Shown here: in pieces, positions 1 to 12,680 of the stretch
Position numbering within the stretch: position 1 is the stretch's first letter
Layout: each line of letters begins with the position of its first letter
From: Podospora pseudoanserina
Taxonomy: Eukaryota > Ascomycota > Sordariomycetes > Sordariales > Podosporaceae
Assembly: GCF_035222485.1 (NCBI RefSeq)
Contig: NC_085921.1
Coordinates: 2,914,001-2,978,000, forward strand
Direction: 5' to 3'
DNA length: 64,000 nt
Made by a program: the position numbers and the translations under genes
The notes under the pieces: generated by a model
Databases searched by the model: none
What the model saw: only the letters and a program-made list of their open reading frames with translations
Told to the model about the DNA's origin: nothing

Positions 1-338
1 TTAAGAGCAGCTCTACTTGTACTCTACTCTTTCAGTCGAGGAAGATGCCTTGAACATTTGTCCCTTGAAAAGGGGTGAATAAGGGGGTGCACAGTATGGT
101 CACTCAGGCCACACAGTGCCCGCACTGTTTGGGTCACAACGCTCCAGAAAAAATTCACAACTTTTGGCTGCCCGCAGTGATGAAGTCACACACACCCCAG
201 CTCTCACTTTCACATTCAATCTCAACCCTCATATTCCAGTCTGCTGCCTATCTATTGTCGTGAGAATCAATCTCGTGATTTTCCCTCATTTTCGATTCGA
301 TTTTACGTCACTTCTGAGGCCCCCCTCAAACACCGAAA
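1..338. other. Intergenic, upstream of YAR1-like gene
   Basis: No supported gene. The last part just before the ATG at 339 is pyrimidine-rich and probably forms the leader of the ankyrin gene. Short open frames here show no family features. Confidence 0.5.
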
Positions 339-990
339 ATGGCCTCGATCCAATTTCAAGAAGAAGAAATTGACGACCTCATCTACCTCGCCCGCGTCGG
401 TGACAAAGACGAGCTCTCCACTCTCCTCTCAGGAATCATTGCCCGCCAGACCACCGACAGGATACCCACACCCGCCGACGTTCTCGCCCAGGCGGTAGAC
501 GAGAGCAGCAAGAACACAACCCTGCACATGGCCAGCGCCAACGGTCATGTTGGTGAGTTGAATTCTCTCATACTATCCACTATTTTCTTACATGAAACTA
601 AAATAATTTTTGACAGAAATCGTCGAGTACATCCTCTCCCGGTTTCCAACCGCCGACAAGGATCAAAAACAAGCCTTCCTCGACGCCACAAATGAGTTCG
701 GCAACACAGCCCTCCACTGGGCAGCTCTCAACGGCCACCTCCCAATTGTGAAGCTCCTCGTTGAAAACGGTGCGTCTGTTGCGTTGGCCAATGACAAGAA
801 CTACATCCCTCTTGACCTGGCGAGCTTCAGCGAGAAGATCGATGTGGTGGATTACTTCCTCAAGGAGGTGCGTGAGATGGAGGCTGAGAATGCAAAGGAG
901 GGTCTAGGGGAGGCTGTGGCGGATGTAAAGGTAGAAGACGGTGAGGAGAATGAGGGCTCTTCAAAAGGAAAGGAGAAGGAGTCAAGTTGA
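339..990 (+). CDS. YAR1: Yar1-like ankyrin-repeat protein (ribosomal protein uS3 chaperone)
   Basis: Small ankyrin protein of 195 residues in two exons, 339-552 and 617-990; the 64-nt intron starts GTGAGT and ends TTGACAG, and splicing restores the frame (NGHV-E-IVEY). It has an acidic start (EEEIDDLIYLARVGD), two clear ankyrin repeats (TTLHMASANGHVEIV and NTALHWAALNGHLPIVKLL) and a charged Lys/Glu tail. Length, the TALHWAALNG repeat and the acidic ends match yeast Yar1, which chaperones Rps3/uS3 during 40S assembly in nucleus and cytoplasm. That family role is established knowledge; orthology is inferred from the pattern. The first ATG of the frame was taken as start. Confidence 0.82.
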
Positions 991-1083
991 GAGGAACGAC
1001 GAATAATACCAAAAGAAGAAGAAAATGACATGAACTGAGAACTGCTCTTTGATTTGTTTTGTTATTGCTGTGATGTACCCGCC

Positions 1084-1905
<822 letters not shown>

Positions 1906-2503
1906 CTTGGTGGGTCCGAGCTGTTCGAGAAGAGGTGACGAAAAGAAGCAAACCTGATCTGTTAAAAGTCCTGCTGAATACCTTGAAAAGTGGCGTGAGA
2001 TACTGAGAGACAATGAGGGTGGGTCTCTCAGACTTTTGTTGTCGTTGTCAAAAGTTTACTCTGATGCAGTTTCAGTTGGGCAGGTGGTGATGAAAATTAC
2101 ATCGATGAGACGATGCAAATGTGAAATATTACGCGTAATTTGTACGGTGTCACGTGCCTAGTGAACAAAAAGACTCAGGGAGAGAGGGTTAGGGTACAAA
2201 CATTGGATGTCAGGAACAGTAAGAATCGGACACAAAAAGAAGAGAAGGACATGGAATATAAGAAACATTAGGGATCCACAATGGTAGTGAATAGTTCGGA
2301 GATCTTTTCCGGTGGCTTGCCACTGTTATTCGAGGTTTTTGGCCGTCATTTGAACCTGCTGACCTTGGTATTTCTTATCTCATAAGCTGGCTAGATTCAT
2401 ACTCCTTTGGCTTTGGCTATGGCCTCAAAGTGATTCACCCCGAAAGTCAAAAATGAAGCTGGGTAAACCACAACCACGTGGCTCAAAAAGGGGCAAAATA
2501 TAT
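1906..2503. other. Intergenic between methyltransferase and tRNA-Tyr
   Basis: Nothing coding is supported. It holds the methyltransferase promoter side and, next to the tRNA, a pol III-type T run on the minus strand at about 2486-2490, just past the tRNA 3' end. Confidence 0.5.
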
Positions 2504-2591
2504 TCCCCTCGACCGGAATCGAGCCGGTGACCTTTCGGTATCAATAAATTCCTTTACAGCCGAACGTGATAGCCAACTACACCACAAGGGG
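2504..2591 (-). tRNA. tRNA-Tyr (GTA) with intron
   Basis: Read on the minus strand. Acceptor stem CCCCTTG pairs with CGAGGGG (one G-T), discriminator A. D arm GTGTAGTTGGCTATCAC. Anticodon stem TTCGG/CCGAA surrounds CTGTAA followed by an intron of about 14 nt and then A, giving anticodon GTA with the intron one base 3' of it. T arm ACCGG-CTCGATT-CCGGT is intact. The first pair C1-G72 is the known identity mark of eukaryotic tRNA-Tyr, which supports the call. A TTTTT terminator follows. Confidence 0.9.
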
Positions 2592-2729
2592 TTTCCTGGT
2601 TGTTGATGGGGAAGGCCAAAGTGGCACCTATGTGGGGACCAACCACCGTTGACTGACTTCTCTCCAAGAGACACCAACAACACCACTTGCACTTGAGGCA
2701 GCGAAAGCCAGCTGCTGATTCCCGTATCA

Positions 2730-4437
2730 CTAGTCCGCGTGCATTCTCGCGCAGAGATTGTCATCCAGCCAGGTACTCAGATCCCCATAACTGTCCACGG
2801 CCTGTATCTCAGCTTTGATGTTCAACATCAGCATGCGCTGTAGTTCCTGTGCATGTTCCAACCCGCCGCCGGAGGGCAACTCGACAGAGGAAATGGCCCT
2901 CAGGATATCGCCAGCTTTCTTTCGGTCCCTCAAAGTGAGAGAGGACACTTTGTCGCTTGGATTTCGAAAATCTGACAGCCTGGGTCTTTTGGCCGGCCGC
3001 TGATGATCGGAGTCTGGCGCGAGAAGTAGGTTAATAACTGTCACGAAACAGAAAGAAGGGGACCTGCTCACTTTCCACCAATTGAGGAGATTCCCCGCCT
3101 GTGGTTCCATGTAATTCTTGGTCCTCCTCATCGTCAACTGCTGGACTTTGCCATGAAGAGAGGAGATCGCGACTCTTAACCCCAAGCCAGCAGAGCGAGG
3201 GGACAGTTGCCTCGTTCTCATGCTCTAGGCGTCTACTGCCATTCTGGTATGTTCGGACAATGGAAATACCGTCAGGGTCAAAGTCTGCGAGACCAAAAAT
3301 CACTAGACTCGGCCGCATGGAATGTACAAGAGACAAGAACCTTCGGGTGGCCAAGTCAGGGAATCCTTTGGCCTGGCAGACAGAGAACTTAGTTATGAAC
3401 ACATCATCTGTAACATTGAAGCCATACCGTGATGAGGATTCCGTGACCTGCTCGGGAGTTCTTTGCATATTGAGCTGCAGCAAGAGTTCGGAAAGTTGCC
3501 TTGATCCCATGTCAGCCGGGGCCATTTAAGCGCGATAGTCTCAGCTGACCTCTTTCTCAATCACCAAAATCCACTGGACCTCATGAAAGCCAATGCTCCG
3601 GATCTCGCTTGTGGATGGCAAAAGAATACCCTACGACCATCAGCATACAACCCCTGTGTTTGATCGTCTCAGGTAATGTCTCACGGTACTATGAGAGAGC
3701 CCACAGTCAATGACGGAACCGTCTCGACTGATCAACATGATGGGGCCTGAAATTAGGCCTTTGGCTGTCGCAACCTATGATCGTTCCAGTCAGAAATTTG
3801 ACTCAATGAGAGGTAACAGATGCCTATCTACAATGTTCAAATCGCCTCGGCCGACACCGAGGGTGAAAGCAAGATTGTCCACCATGACATCAACTGCAAC
3901 TTGTGAGCCGAAAAGATCTGGACTTTGGTAGTATATGTTTCTGATTACTCAGGTGAGTGAGCCAACATCCCAGTCTTGGAGGTAGGTCCTCACAAACAGA
4001 CCTCTTGGTGATCAACATTCCCGACAGTAAAGCCTCGTGGGAAAGCTCAATGATGCATAGTAAGGCTTCTATCCACAGAACCAGTTAGATGAAATCGCTC
4101 GATACGCCCCGGTTCACTAACCAAATTTCTTCGCTTCCTGGATGGTACGACCTGGGAATCTCACCACACCAGCTTGGCGCGCCGCTGGCGGGCCTTGTGA
4201 GCGCCCGGGGCGTGATGCTCGGACAGTTCTGTAGGGAATCATGATTTCGTTTCCGGTCGTGACAGCATCAACAATTGCTTCGAGAAGCGACTCGATTCGG
4301 TCGAGGGCACCATTGCCAGCGACAGCGACGACATTGACCGCGTCGTAGTTGACAGAAGAGGCACCAGATGAATCTTGGCTGTGAGTACCAGTGCCTTGAG
4401 AATACCCCTCAGTTGAATTTGTCGATATTTCGTCCAT
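2730..4437 (-). CDS. SPO11: Spo11, meiotic topoisomerase VI-A-like transesterase
   Basis: Makes programmed meiotic double-strand breaks in the nucleus. Exon 1 starts at 4437 and ends at 4122 with VVRFPGRTIQEAKKF, then KF-EALLCIIELSHEALLSG, ITKR and NIYYQSPDLFGSQ follow across two introns. The second Tyr of IYY, about residue 132, aligns with the catalytic Tyr (yeast Y135). Later exons give VATAKGLISGP, ILVIEKEATF (Toprim Glu), AKGFPDLATRRFL and LADFDPDGISIV (Toprim DxD), then a WLGV segment and a C-terminal tail ending ARMHAD at 2730. About six introns are needed, all with GT-AG ends. Odd points: Asn replaces the usual Asp before IYY and Gln the usual Arg after it. It is divergent to ERG7, 462 bp away. 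Confidence 0.87.
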
Positions 4438-4899
4438 GGTGATCGGGTTGGCGCCGACTTACACCAACATCTGACAGATGATGCACAAGTCGCTTGCTTC
4501 TGCATTGGGGAAATACCCAGGCTTTCCGGCTCCTTCCCATTCTTACTTGCAATTACGGTAGTACTGCAATTGTTGCCAGCCCAGTGTTCCTTCCTCGTCG
4601 AGTTGACCTGATCACACACTGATCTGGCAGTGCTCCTTCCCAATGTCATCGGAAAGATTCCGACATGGATGAGGTCTCTCTCACATGCACTTTGGTGGGC
4701 CCGTGCGTCACTGCCAGCTTGACGGGTGGATCCCGTTGCTGCAGCCCCTGAAATTCAACGGACGACGGGTGATCGCTGTGGCCCGATTGGCGAATCCAAG
4801 ACAGCTCAGTCCACGGCCAAAATGTTTGCTGGCTCTTAAAACCAACTGTTCCTCCGCTCTTTCGTGGTACGGCACCATAATTTCGTATAGCTCGTCACG
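4438..4899. promoter_or_regulatory. Divergent promoter region between SPO11 and ERG7
   Basis: 462 bp separate the two start codons, so control elements of a meiotic gene and a sterol gene must share or divide this stretch. No known binding site was identified by eye. Confidence 0.45.
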
Positions 4900-7290
4900 A
4901 TGGGAAAGAAGGATGCTGCAGGAGTGTCCTCGGAAACTCAACCTCTCCTCGAGAAGTCCTCCACCAAGAAGCGCCTGAGCTTCGACCTCACCGACCATGT
5001 CGCAAAACGCCAAAGAATCGAAGAGCGAACTGACCATACACGATGGCGCATGCGCGACGACAAAGGACGCCAATCATGGGTGTATCTTGAGGACGACCAA
5101 GCTCTTAAAGATTGGCCCCAGAGCTTTGCTGACAAGTACTTTCTTGGCCTTCCTGTGGTACGTTCTTCTGGGCTTTTCAGGGCTTTACCATGGTCGAAAC
5201 ACTGCTCGAAACACTACTAACAATGTCTTAAAGAATGCCCCCGATCTCCCAAAGCCGACGACCCCTCTCGATGCGGTCCGAAACGGTCTCGAATTCTTCG
5301 AAAAGCTCCAACTGCCCAGCGGTCACTGGGGCTGTGAATATGGCGGTCCCATGTTCCTGCTACCGTGTATCGTTATAGCTTGGTATGTCACCAAGACGCC
5401 AATTCCCTGGTATTACGCGACCGAGATCAAGAATTATTTGTTTGCGCGCGCCAATCCCGAAGACGGTGGCTGGGGTCTGCATATCGAGGGCGAGACATCA
5501 GTCTTTGGAACATCGCTCAACTACACTGTCCTGCGGATTGTAGGTGTTGATGCGGACCACCCGGTGATGGTCAAGGCTCGCGCCACTCTGCACAAGATGG
5601 GAGGAGCGACACATGCCCCCCACTGGGCCAAGTGGTGGTTGGCCGTGATGGGAGTTGCCCAGTGGGATATCGTTAACCCAACACCCCCCGAGTTGTGGCT
5701 TCTCCCAGACTGGGTCCCTATTGCCCCTTGGAGATGGTGGATCCACATTCGCCAAGTGTTTCTGCCCATGAGCTATCTGTGGTCCAAGAGGTGGCAGGCT
5801 GAGGAAACGGAACTGATCCGCTCCCTTCGGCAAGAGTTGTTTGTGGAGGACTGGGCCAAGATCAATTGGGCTTCGCACCGCAACACCATCAACCCCAGGG
5901 ACAACTACCATCCCAAGACGTGGGTGCTCAACACGGTAAACTGGTGTCTTGTCAATATCTGGAACCCAGTTTTGCGGACACAGGCGATTGCTAAGAAGGG
6001 CGAGGAGTGGGCCATGAAGCTCATCGAGATGGAGAATGAGAACACCGACCATGCTGATTTGGCCACGGTGTCAGGGCCCATGAACACGGTGTGCCTTTAT
6101 GTCAAAGAGGGACCCGATTCCTATGCTGTGCGCAGGCATCGCGAGAGAGCCCACGAGTTCCTCTGGATGAAGGACGAGGGTTTGCTTGCCAATGGCACCA
6201 ACGGTGTTCAGTGTTGGGATACTGCCTTTGCCATTCAGGCTGTGATGGATGCTGGTTTAACCGAGGATCCCCGTTGGCGGCCAATGCTGATGAAGGCGCT
6301 CGAGTTCTTGGATGATCAACAGATTCGCGAAAATGTCAAGGACCAGGACAAATGCTATCGCCAGCAACGCAAAGGCGGATGGGCCTTTAGCAACAAGGAT
6401 CAAGGCTATGCTGTCAGCGACTGTGTTTCGGAAGCTCTCAAGTCTGTCATCATTCTCCAGAAGACTCCAGGTTTCCCAACCCTCATTGATGATCGGAGAA
6501 TCTTTGACGCCATTGACACTCTTCTGACATACCAGAATCCTTCTGGCGGATGCTCGTCATATGAGCCCCCTCGCGCGGGTACTTGGATGGAGGTATTGAA
6601 CGCTGCTGAGGTGTTTGGTAACATCATGGTCGAGTATGAGTATCCCGAGTGCACAACTGCGGTGGTCACGGCTTTGTCCCTCTTCCGCAATCACTGGCCG
6701 GAATACAGAACCAAAGAGATCGAGCGCTTCATCGAGCGCGCCGTAAAGTGGATCAAGACTGCCCAGAAGCCACATGGTGGGTGGTATGGGAGCTGGGGTA
6801 TTTGCTTTACTTATGCCACCATGTTTGCCCTTGAGAGTTTGGCCAGCATTGGTGAGACATATAAGAACAGCGATTATGCCAAAAGGGGCTGTGACTTTTT
6901 GATCTCCAAACAGAGAGAGGACGGTGGTTGGTCTGAACATTACAGGGTATGTTCTGCTTTTACATTTTGTCACAATTGCAGGATGCTAACATGATGCAGG
7001 CATGTGAGACGGGCGAGTACATTGAGCATCCTTCAGGATCGCAAGTTGTCATGACTGCCTGGGCGGTAATTGCTCTCATGAAGGCAGACTACCCCAATCT
7101 TGAACACATCAAGAAAGGTATCAAGCTGATCATGGACCGCCAACAAAGCAATGGCGAGTGGCTTCAAGAAGCCATCGAGGGTGTCTTCAATAAGAGCTGC
7201 ATGATTTCGTACCCCAACTACAAGTTTACCTTCACCCTGAAGGCTCTGGGCATGTTTGCTCGCAAGTACCCGAACGAAACTGTGGTTTGA
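4900..7290 (+). CDS. ERG7: Lanosterol synthase (2,3-oxidosqualene cyclase)
   Basis: Cyclises 2,3-oxidosqualene to lanosterol, an ER/lipid-particle step of ergosterol synthesis. 753 residues, three exons: 4900-5157, 5234-6946 and 7000-7290; both introns have CTAAC branch points. The usual repeated QW-type motifs are present (DGGWGL, GGWAFSN, GGCSSYE, GGWYGSWG, DGGWSEHYR). The catalytic acid motif is VSDCVSE with Asp about residue 482, where most lanosterol synthases have DCTAE. Length fits the family. A protostadienol-type secondary cyclase is possible but there is no cluster around it. Confidence 0.92.
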
Positions 7291-7872
7291 GGACGATGGG
7301 CCAGAGAAAGAAAAAGATGATAATATGAGGCAAGATGGCAAAAGCATATGATGATGGTTTGGAGACATTCGGTAATGCTTTATACGTAATACTTAATTCA
7401 TTTATTCCCCTTTCAGTCTTCATACAATTTCATTTCCCCCCTTTCAGTGCCACCACTTGGTGATGTTACTGTTGAGGAAGGCGGTGAAACGATTGCTCGT
7501 CATGGACCCCACTTCTGCAGGCATCCGCAGGTGGCAGAATTAGGTTGGCTGCAGGCAGTCCCAAGCTTGTTGGTGTGGTACCCCGCCAAAGCTTCCCCTG
7601 GTCAGCAGCTCTCTTAGGCTTCTTCTTTACAATTCGACAAGTATCTTTGGGCCAACCAGCTTTACACTTCTCATTCAAAGTTCCAGCTTCACTTTGTCTG
7701 TCACTTACAAATATCCCTTCAACTACTTGTTTGTAACAACCTATCTCCGCCTCCGTTGATATCTTCTCATCCATCCATCACCCTCTTCCCAGCTGCCATC
7801 ATCGCCAAGACGGAACTAGATAGGTACCTACCCGATCGACCCGTTCCGACCTCCCAGCAACTTCTCACCAGG
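7291..7872. other. Intergenic ERG7-SGT1
   Basis: Holds the ERG7 3' end and the SGT1 promoter and leader. The part before 7873 is pyrimidine-rich. An in-frame upstream ATG at 7756 would add 39 residues unlike the SGT1 family, so it was not used. Confidence 0.5.
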
Positions 7873-9331
7873 ATGGCGGCTACATCGTACGCCTACCGTG
7901 GCCTCGAGGCCGTCGAAAAGAAAGATTGGGCCGCTGCCGTTCCCCTTCTCGACAAGGCGCTGGAGGATTCAAACTCCCCTCTTTGGCTGTTGGCCCGCTC
8001 GCACGCCCACCTCGAACTTAAGAACTATGAGGATGCCCTCCGCGATGCCGAACTTGCGTATCACGTTGCTGCCGAGAGAGGATCTGGGAGAAAGCAAATG
8101 ATCGACGCCCAGTATCGCCGTGCTACCATTTACCACAGACTCAAGCAATATGCCGACTCGGACTGCTGTGCCAAATGGAGCATGCTCTTGGCAGAGGGTC
8201 GCCCAGCTCGTGAGGATGACGGGGTTGAGAAGAACGTTGATGCCGACGGGTACTACACGGTTACATACGAGGATGCGGTTGCCGATAACGCGAACCAGCC
8301 GGATTACTCCATGAGGGAGAGCTTGAAAGATCCAGGCGTGAAAGACCCAAATGCAAAGACGATCAAGACTGGGTTTGAGTCACAGTGGAAACGAGCGTAT
8401 ACGTGGAGAACTGTCGTTTTGGGGATTCTTAAGAGGCTGCCGAAGAATGACCCAGGGCGCAAAGTCCATGTTTCCAAGATACCACCAAAGCCAGAGCTGA
8501 AGAAGGTCGAGAAGAAGGCCGAGCCTCTGGTTGTGGAGCTGGACAGCGAGGATGAGAAGCCGGTTGCAAAGCCCAGCGAGCCTGCGCCGGGAAGTGTACC
8601 CGATGAAAAGCTCAAGCTTCGTACCGACTTTTACCAGTCCAACCAAAATGTAACAGTCTCACTGTTTGTCAAGGGTACGAAGAAGGAAGAGCTTAACGTC
8701 AAGTTCTCGAAGAACCAGGTATGCCAATCTGAACTTGGGCACATGCTGATCGGCTACTAACGGGCTGTAGGTTCAAATATCACCAATTGCTCGCGCCGCG
8801 GCCCCATACGTAAAGCCTGGCGACCGCGAGGCTTTCTCGACCTTGCACCTGAGCGGCGAGATCAATCCCGCTGGTTCTCGTTGGACCGCCACCCCATCGA
8901 AGATTGAGCTCGTCTTGCAGAAAGCTACACCAGGGAAGTGGGGCTCGTGGGGCAAGGAGGAAATCGGCATCGTAGAGAATGCGGATCAAGAAGAGGATAT
9001 TGAAGAGGTCACCCCTTCTTCATCCAACCAGGCTTCGGCTCCTGCTGTCAAACCTGCCGCTGCTCCAGCCTACCCCACCAGCAGCCGGACCGGACCTAAG
9101 AACTGGGACAAGCTGGAGGAGCTGGAAGGGGTCGAGGACACTGAGAGTGATGTCAATGCCTTCTTCAAGAAGCTTTACAAGGACGCCTCCCCTGAGCAGC
9201 AACGCGCCATGATGAAGAGTTTTACTGAGAGTAATGGGACAGCTCTCAGCACGGACTGGAGCGATGTGAAGGGCAGGAAGGTGGAGACGGTGCCGCCTGA
9301 GGGTGTCGAGGTCAAGAAGTGGGATAGTTGA
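7873..9331 (+). CDS. SGT1: SGT1, Hsp90 co-chaperone (TPR-CS-SGS)
   Basis: Adaptor between Hsp90, Skp1/SCF ubiquitin ligase and kinetochore assembly. 468 residues from exons 7873-8718 and 8771-9331; the intron starts GTATGC and has a GCTACTAAC branch point. N-terminal TPR region (residues 1 to about 115, with AYRGLEAVEKKDWAAAV and LARSHAHLELKNYEDAL), a middle linker, the CS domain (RTDFYQSNQNVTVSLFVKG to TPSKIELVLQKA) and the C-terminal SGS domain (NWDKLEELEG, NAFFKKLYKDASPEQQRAMMKSF, STDWSDVKGRKVETVPPEG). All three family domains are in the usual order. Confidence 0.95.
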
Positions 9332-9942
9332 AGGTGGTCCCGAGGTTGGGATTTATTCTCTTGAGAAGTGGGACCGGTTGGATGGTTAATGGCAGTGATA
9401 GCGACGTGAACTTTTGTATCATGCTTTATTAGGGTGGTGGATAGGGGATGATGGCGTTGTGTTAGGCGCTGGCGTTGGAGTGTTTACAAAAGCGAAGCAA
9501 ACTGGGCTGGTAGTAATGAGGAATATTTTTTACTTTGATCGTGCAAGGTGAAGGGATGGTTCGGAGATGAGACAAGTCGGCCTTGGACGGTCTTTGGAAT
9601 GTGAACCAGGATATTTATACATTTGAGGGGTATTCCCAACAGGAAGGATGGCTCTTGGATTTGGAAGGAGCGTCAAGAGGCCACTTATAGGCCTCGAGGG
9701 TAGCTCATGGGGGATATTGCACGTTGAGAAGGCGTAGAACACTTGAACAATGTTCCAAGATACCAAGATCTGGGTATATCTGCGACAGTGCCCATCTTAC
9801 CAAGTGAGCTCGGTCTTTTGCAAGAATCAAACCTGGGCGTGTCGTGAGATGTTCATCATCTAGGTAGGCTAATTACAATTCTATGTTCTAAAAAAAGGGG
9901 GTATAATCAAGTATTCGCCCGCTCATGCATCATGCTCATGGT
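9332..9942. other. Intergenic, convergent SGT1 / glucosylceramide synthase 3' ends
   Basis: 611 bp between two stop codons of convergent genes. No coding or repeat signal was seen. Confidence 0.5.
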
Positions 9943-11620
9943 CTAATCAACGCGATCCTTACTTGTCGATCGGCAGCTGTTTGCGCCCTCAGCCGCGACC
10001 GGCGTCGACGGCCGCAAACTTGTCCGCTCCACATCATCCAGCCGGGTGACGCTCATATCCGGACGTACCCTGAAAGTCTGACCCCTCCAATTCACCGTGG
10101 CTCCAAGAAGGACAGCCCAGGTCCAGATGGGAAATGCCAGAAACTCTCTCCCCAGCCAAGCGGCAAACCAAGTCAAAAACGGCTTCTTCTTGATTCCTCC
10201 TGTTCGCGTCGAGCCCAGGGCAAAAGCCGGCGTGTTTTCATCCACATCAACACTCTGCAGCTTATGCAGCTTGGCACTCAGCAATCTGTCCACGACCATC
10301 CAGACAGTGACGGCCGAGATCCAAATGGTACCAAACGCTTTCCAAGTGGGAGGTATTCCAAAAAAGGAGCGGAACCAAGGCAATGTTGTAAAGGCAAAGG
10401 CCATGTGGAGGCACCCGATCAGAGATTCCACACCTGGCTCCACAAGCGTGGCCGTTAACACGGTCCACTTTCGTACTCGAAGCCATCGTACACGGCGAGC
10501 AATGTAAGCGGCAACAGTCATGCCCGACATGGGCTGAATAGCTACCTCGCCGTGGACGAGCCCATGGTTCTTGAAGCCTGGGATCTTCGACTTGAAAATC
10601 AGATCGCCAATCAGGTGGTCCTCGCAGATGTAGGACGAGAAATAGTCGACACCCCGCCCACGAGCAGCATCGGCGGGGGGGATGAGGGGGTTTCGAGCAG
10701 GGTCGGTCAGGCGTTCCAAGTGAGACTTGCGAAACATGTTGCTCTTGCCAACGACACAGGGGGCGATACCAACTGTATTGATGGCGCTGTAGAATTTTGC
10801 GTGGGTGGTTGCCATGAACATTTCTTCGAGCCTGCCGCCATAGTCAAGGAGGCTCTTTGGCGCGCTGGTGTTGATAGGCCCCGACAGAAGTGCCTGTTCC
10901 TCTTCTGTCGCTGTCTTTGGCGTCTCAAGATCAATAACGAGAGGTAGTTGGTGGACAAACTTGTAGGGCTTGGTGCGAGTTCCATCGGGCAAGAAACCGT
11001 CCAGCTTGTCCACCATTCTTCCTGCTGAGTTGGCCCCAAGCCAAACATTACAGTCTGCTATCCAAATAATATCGCCCTTAGCCTCTCGGTATGCGCGGCT
11101 GATGTTGCGAATTTTGGGATTTGGCCCAAGCTTGTCAATGTGCCCACCATCGCCATGCAAAACAGGATCTTGCTCCTCAACGAACACCTTGGCGTCAAAG
11201 TCAGAATAGGCAGCGACGACTTTCTGTAGAACCGGGTAGGCGGGATCTCTCGTCGAATCAACGCATAGGTAGATGGTGAGCTTCGACTTGGGGTAGGCAA
11301 GCTGGAAGGTTGACGCGAGACATTCGTAGAGGCCAGCCTCAGCGCCCTTTACCGGTCGAATGACAGTGATGTGCGGTACTTCATCTTTCTCGAGGGTTGG
11401 GGAGAAAGGTTTTGGGTGAGGAGCTGAGTTGTTTCGGAGGCTAAAGACACAAAGAGGTGGTCGTTAGTAAACACCGAAGACAGTACCATGGTGGGACGTC
11501 ATGGTCGTACATTTTGCAGATACCAATTCCTTGAACGGAAACGATGATGCAGGTCCAAACGAAGCTGACCAAGGCCGCGCCCTGGACGATCATCGGCATT
11601 TGGTCATTGTGAGCAGGCAT
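9943..11620 (-). CDS. Ceramide glucosyltransferase (glucosylceramide synthase)
   Basis: GT21 enzyme that transfers glucose from UDP-glucose to ceramide at Golgi/ER membranes, making fungal glucosylceramide. 535 residues; exon 1 11620-11511, exon 2 11440-9943, intron GTACGA to TCTTTAG with a TACTAAC branch point. The family motifs appear in order: HITVIRPVKGAEAGLYECLAS, LCVDSTRDPA (D1), IIWIADCNVWLG (D2), YICEDHLIGDLIF (D3) and the RRVRW signature of the (Q/R)xxRW type. There is an N-terminal membrane segment (VQGAALVSFVWTCIIVSV) and C-terminal hydrophobic stretches. Complete by length. Confidence 0.93.
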
Positions 11621-12656
11621 CGAGATAGAATAGCAACGCGCGCAGAAACTTAGGAGAAAAGGAAAGGATCGTGATCGTGATCGTGACTGTGATCAGCAGC
11701 TTTGCTGACGGGAGATTTCGGTGACACAGGATATAATAAAAACAGAGGCGCATGGCTGGCTGGCAACAAGTCGCATGTTAGAAGCTAAGTCCCCATGTGG
11801 GGCGTCGCTGCCCTCTCCGATCGACCCTCGCACCGCGAAGAGTAACCACAACACGCGATGTGATCAGTCATTGCAGGCATGGGCGCGGTAGGATGAGGGT
11901 ATTTTGCGCATCTCCGGAGGCGCCGGAGACATTTTCTGGTAGATGACAAGTTCGAAAACAAAGATTCCGGCTGGGCCGTTGGATTTCTGATGACGGTGCT
12001 CGGCGGAGCTTCTTCAGAGCTCCAGTGAGAGCCCCCGTTAGATTTTGGCGCAACGGCCGGGGGGCACCTGGAAGTTTATTCCAGATGTTCCGATAAACTG
12101 CCGGCCGGCAACCTTCGAGTGACCCACACTTCCAGGGCATGGTGAGTGCCTTTTCGCCTGACAAGTCAGGCCAAATGCAGAAAATTTCGGGAGCTTCAAA
12201 AGCTTCCCACAAGCTCTTGTCAGCTGCATCCCACTTTCCACTTCCATTCCAACAACAAGTCGCATAATCGCAACCATTTCTTTCCACCGGATGTGACAGA
12301 ACACCCCGTGTGCGATATGTCAACTTGACATCTTTGTTTGCTGTCAGCAGATATCTTTGGGACCGCTGAATGGGCCACAATCTGTTTGTACCTCGCAAGA
12401 GTGAGTCAACACATCATTCCCTTTTCTTCGACTTCTACCGATACCATTGCCCTCGAGTGAGGCCAATTGGTATGGCACACATTGCGGTGATGACTACTTT
12501 GGAGCTTAGAGCAAATATCCTTCAGTGGATGCTCAATGTATGCCCATGTATTAGACTACAACGGTATCTGAGCAATGTCGAGTCAAACAATTTTTGGGGG
12601 GATCATGCACAGCTGCCATCTTGACTGCATACTGACGTTTCCTAGCTCAGGTCGAT
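11621..12656. other. Intergenic, divergent promoter of GCS and SEN2
   Basis: About 1 kb between the two start codons. A minus-strand open frame at 11868-12398 has no family features. A CTGAC..CCTAG..CTCAG pattern at about 12632-12650 looks like the 3' end of an intron in the SEN2 leader. Confidence 0.4.
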
Positions 12657-12680
12657 ATGAGTGACAATGGCGACGGTTGA
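12657..12680 (+). promoter_or_regulatory. Seven-codon uORF overlapping the SEN2 start
   Basis: ATG at 12657 opens a seven-codon frame ending TGA at 12678-12680. It overlaps the SEN2 ATG (12667) in another frame, so it could lower SEN2 translation if it lies in the mature leader. Whether it does depends on the transcript start. Confidence 0.4.

Noticed and set aside
11868-12398. 176-codon minus open frame between GCS and SEN2
   Set aside because: No domain, signal or good start; lies in a promoter region.
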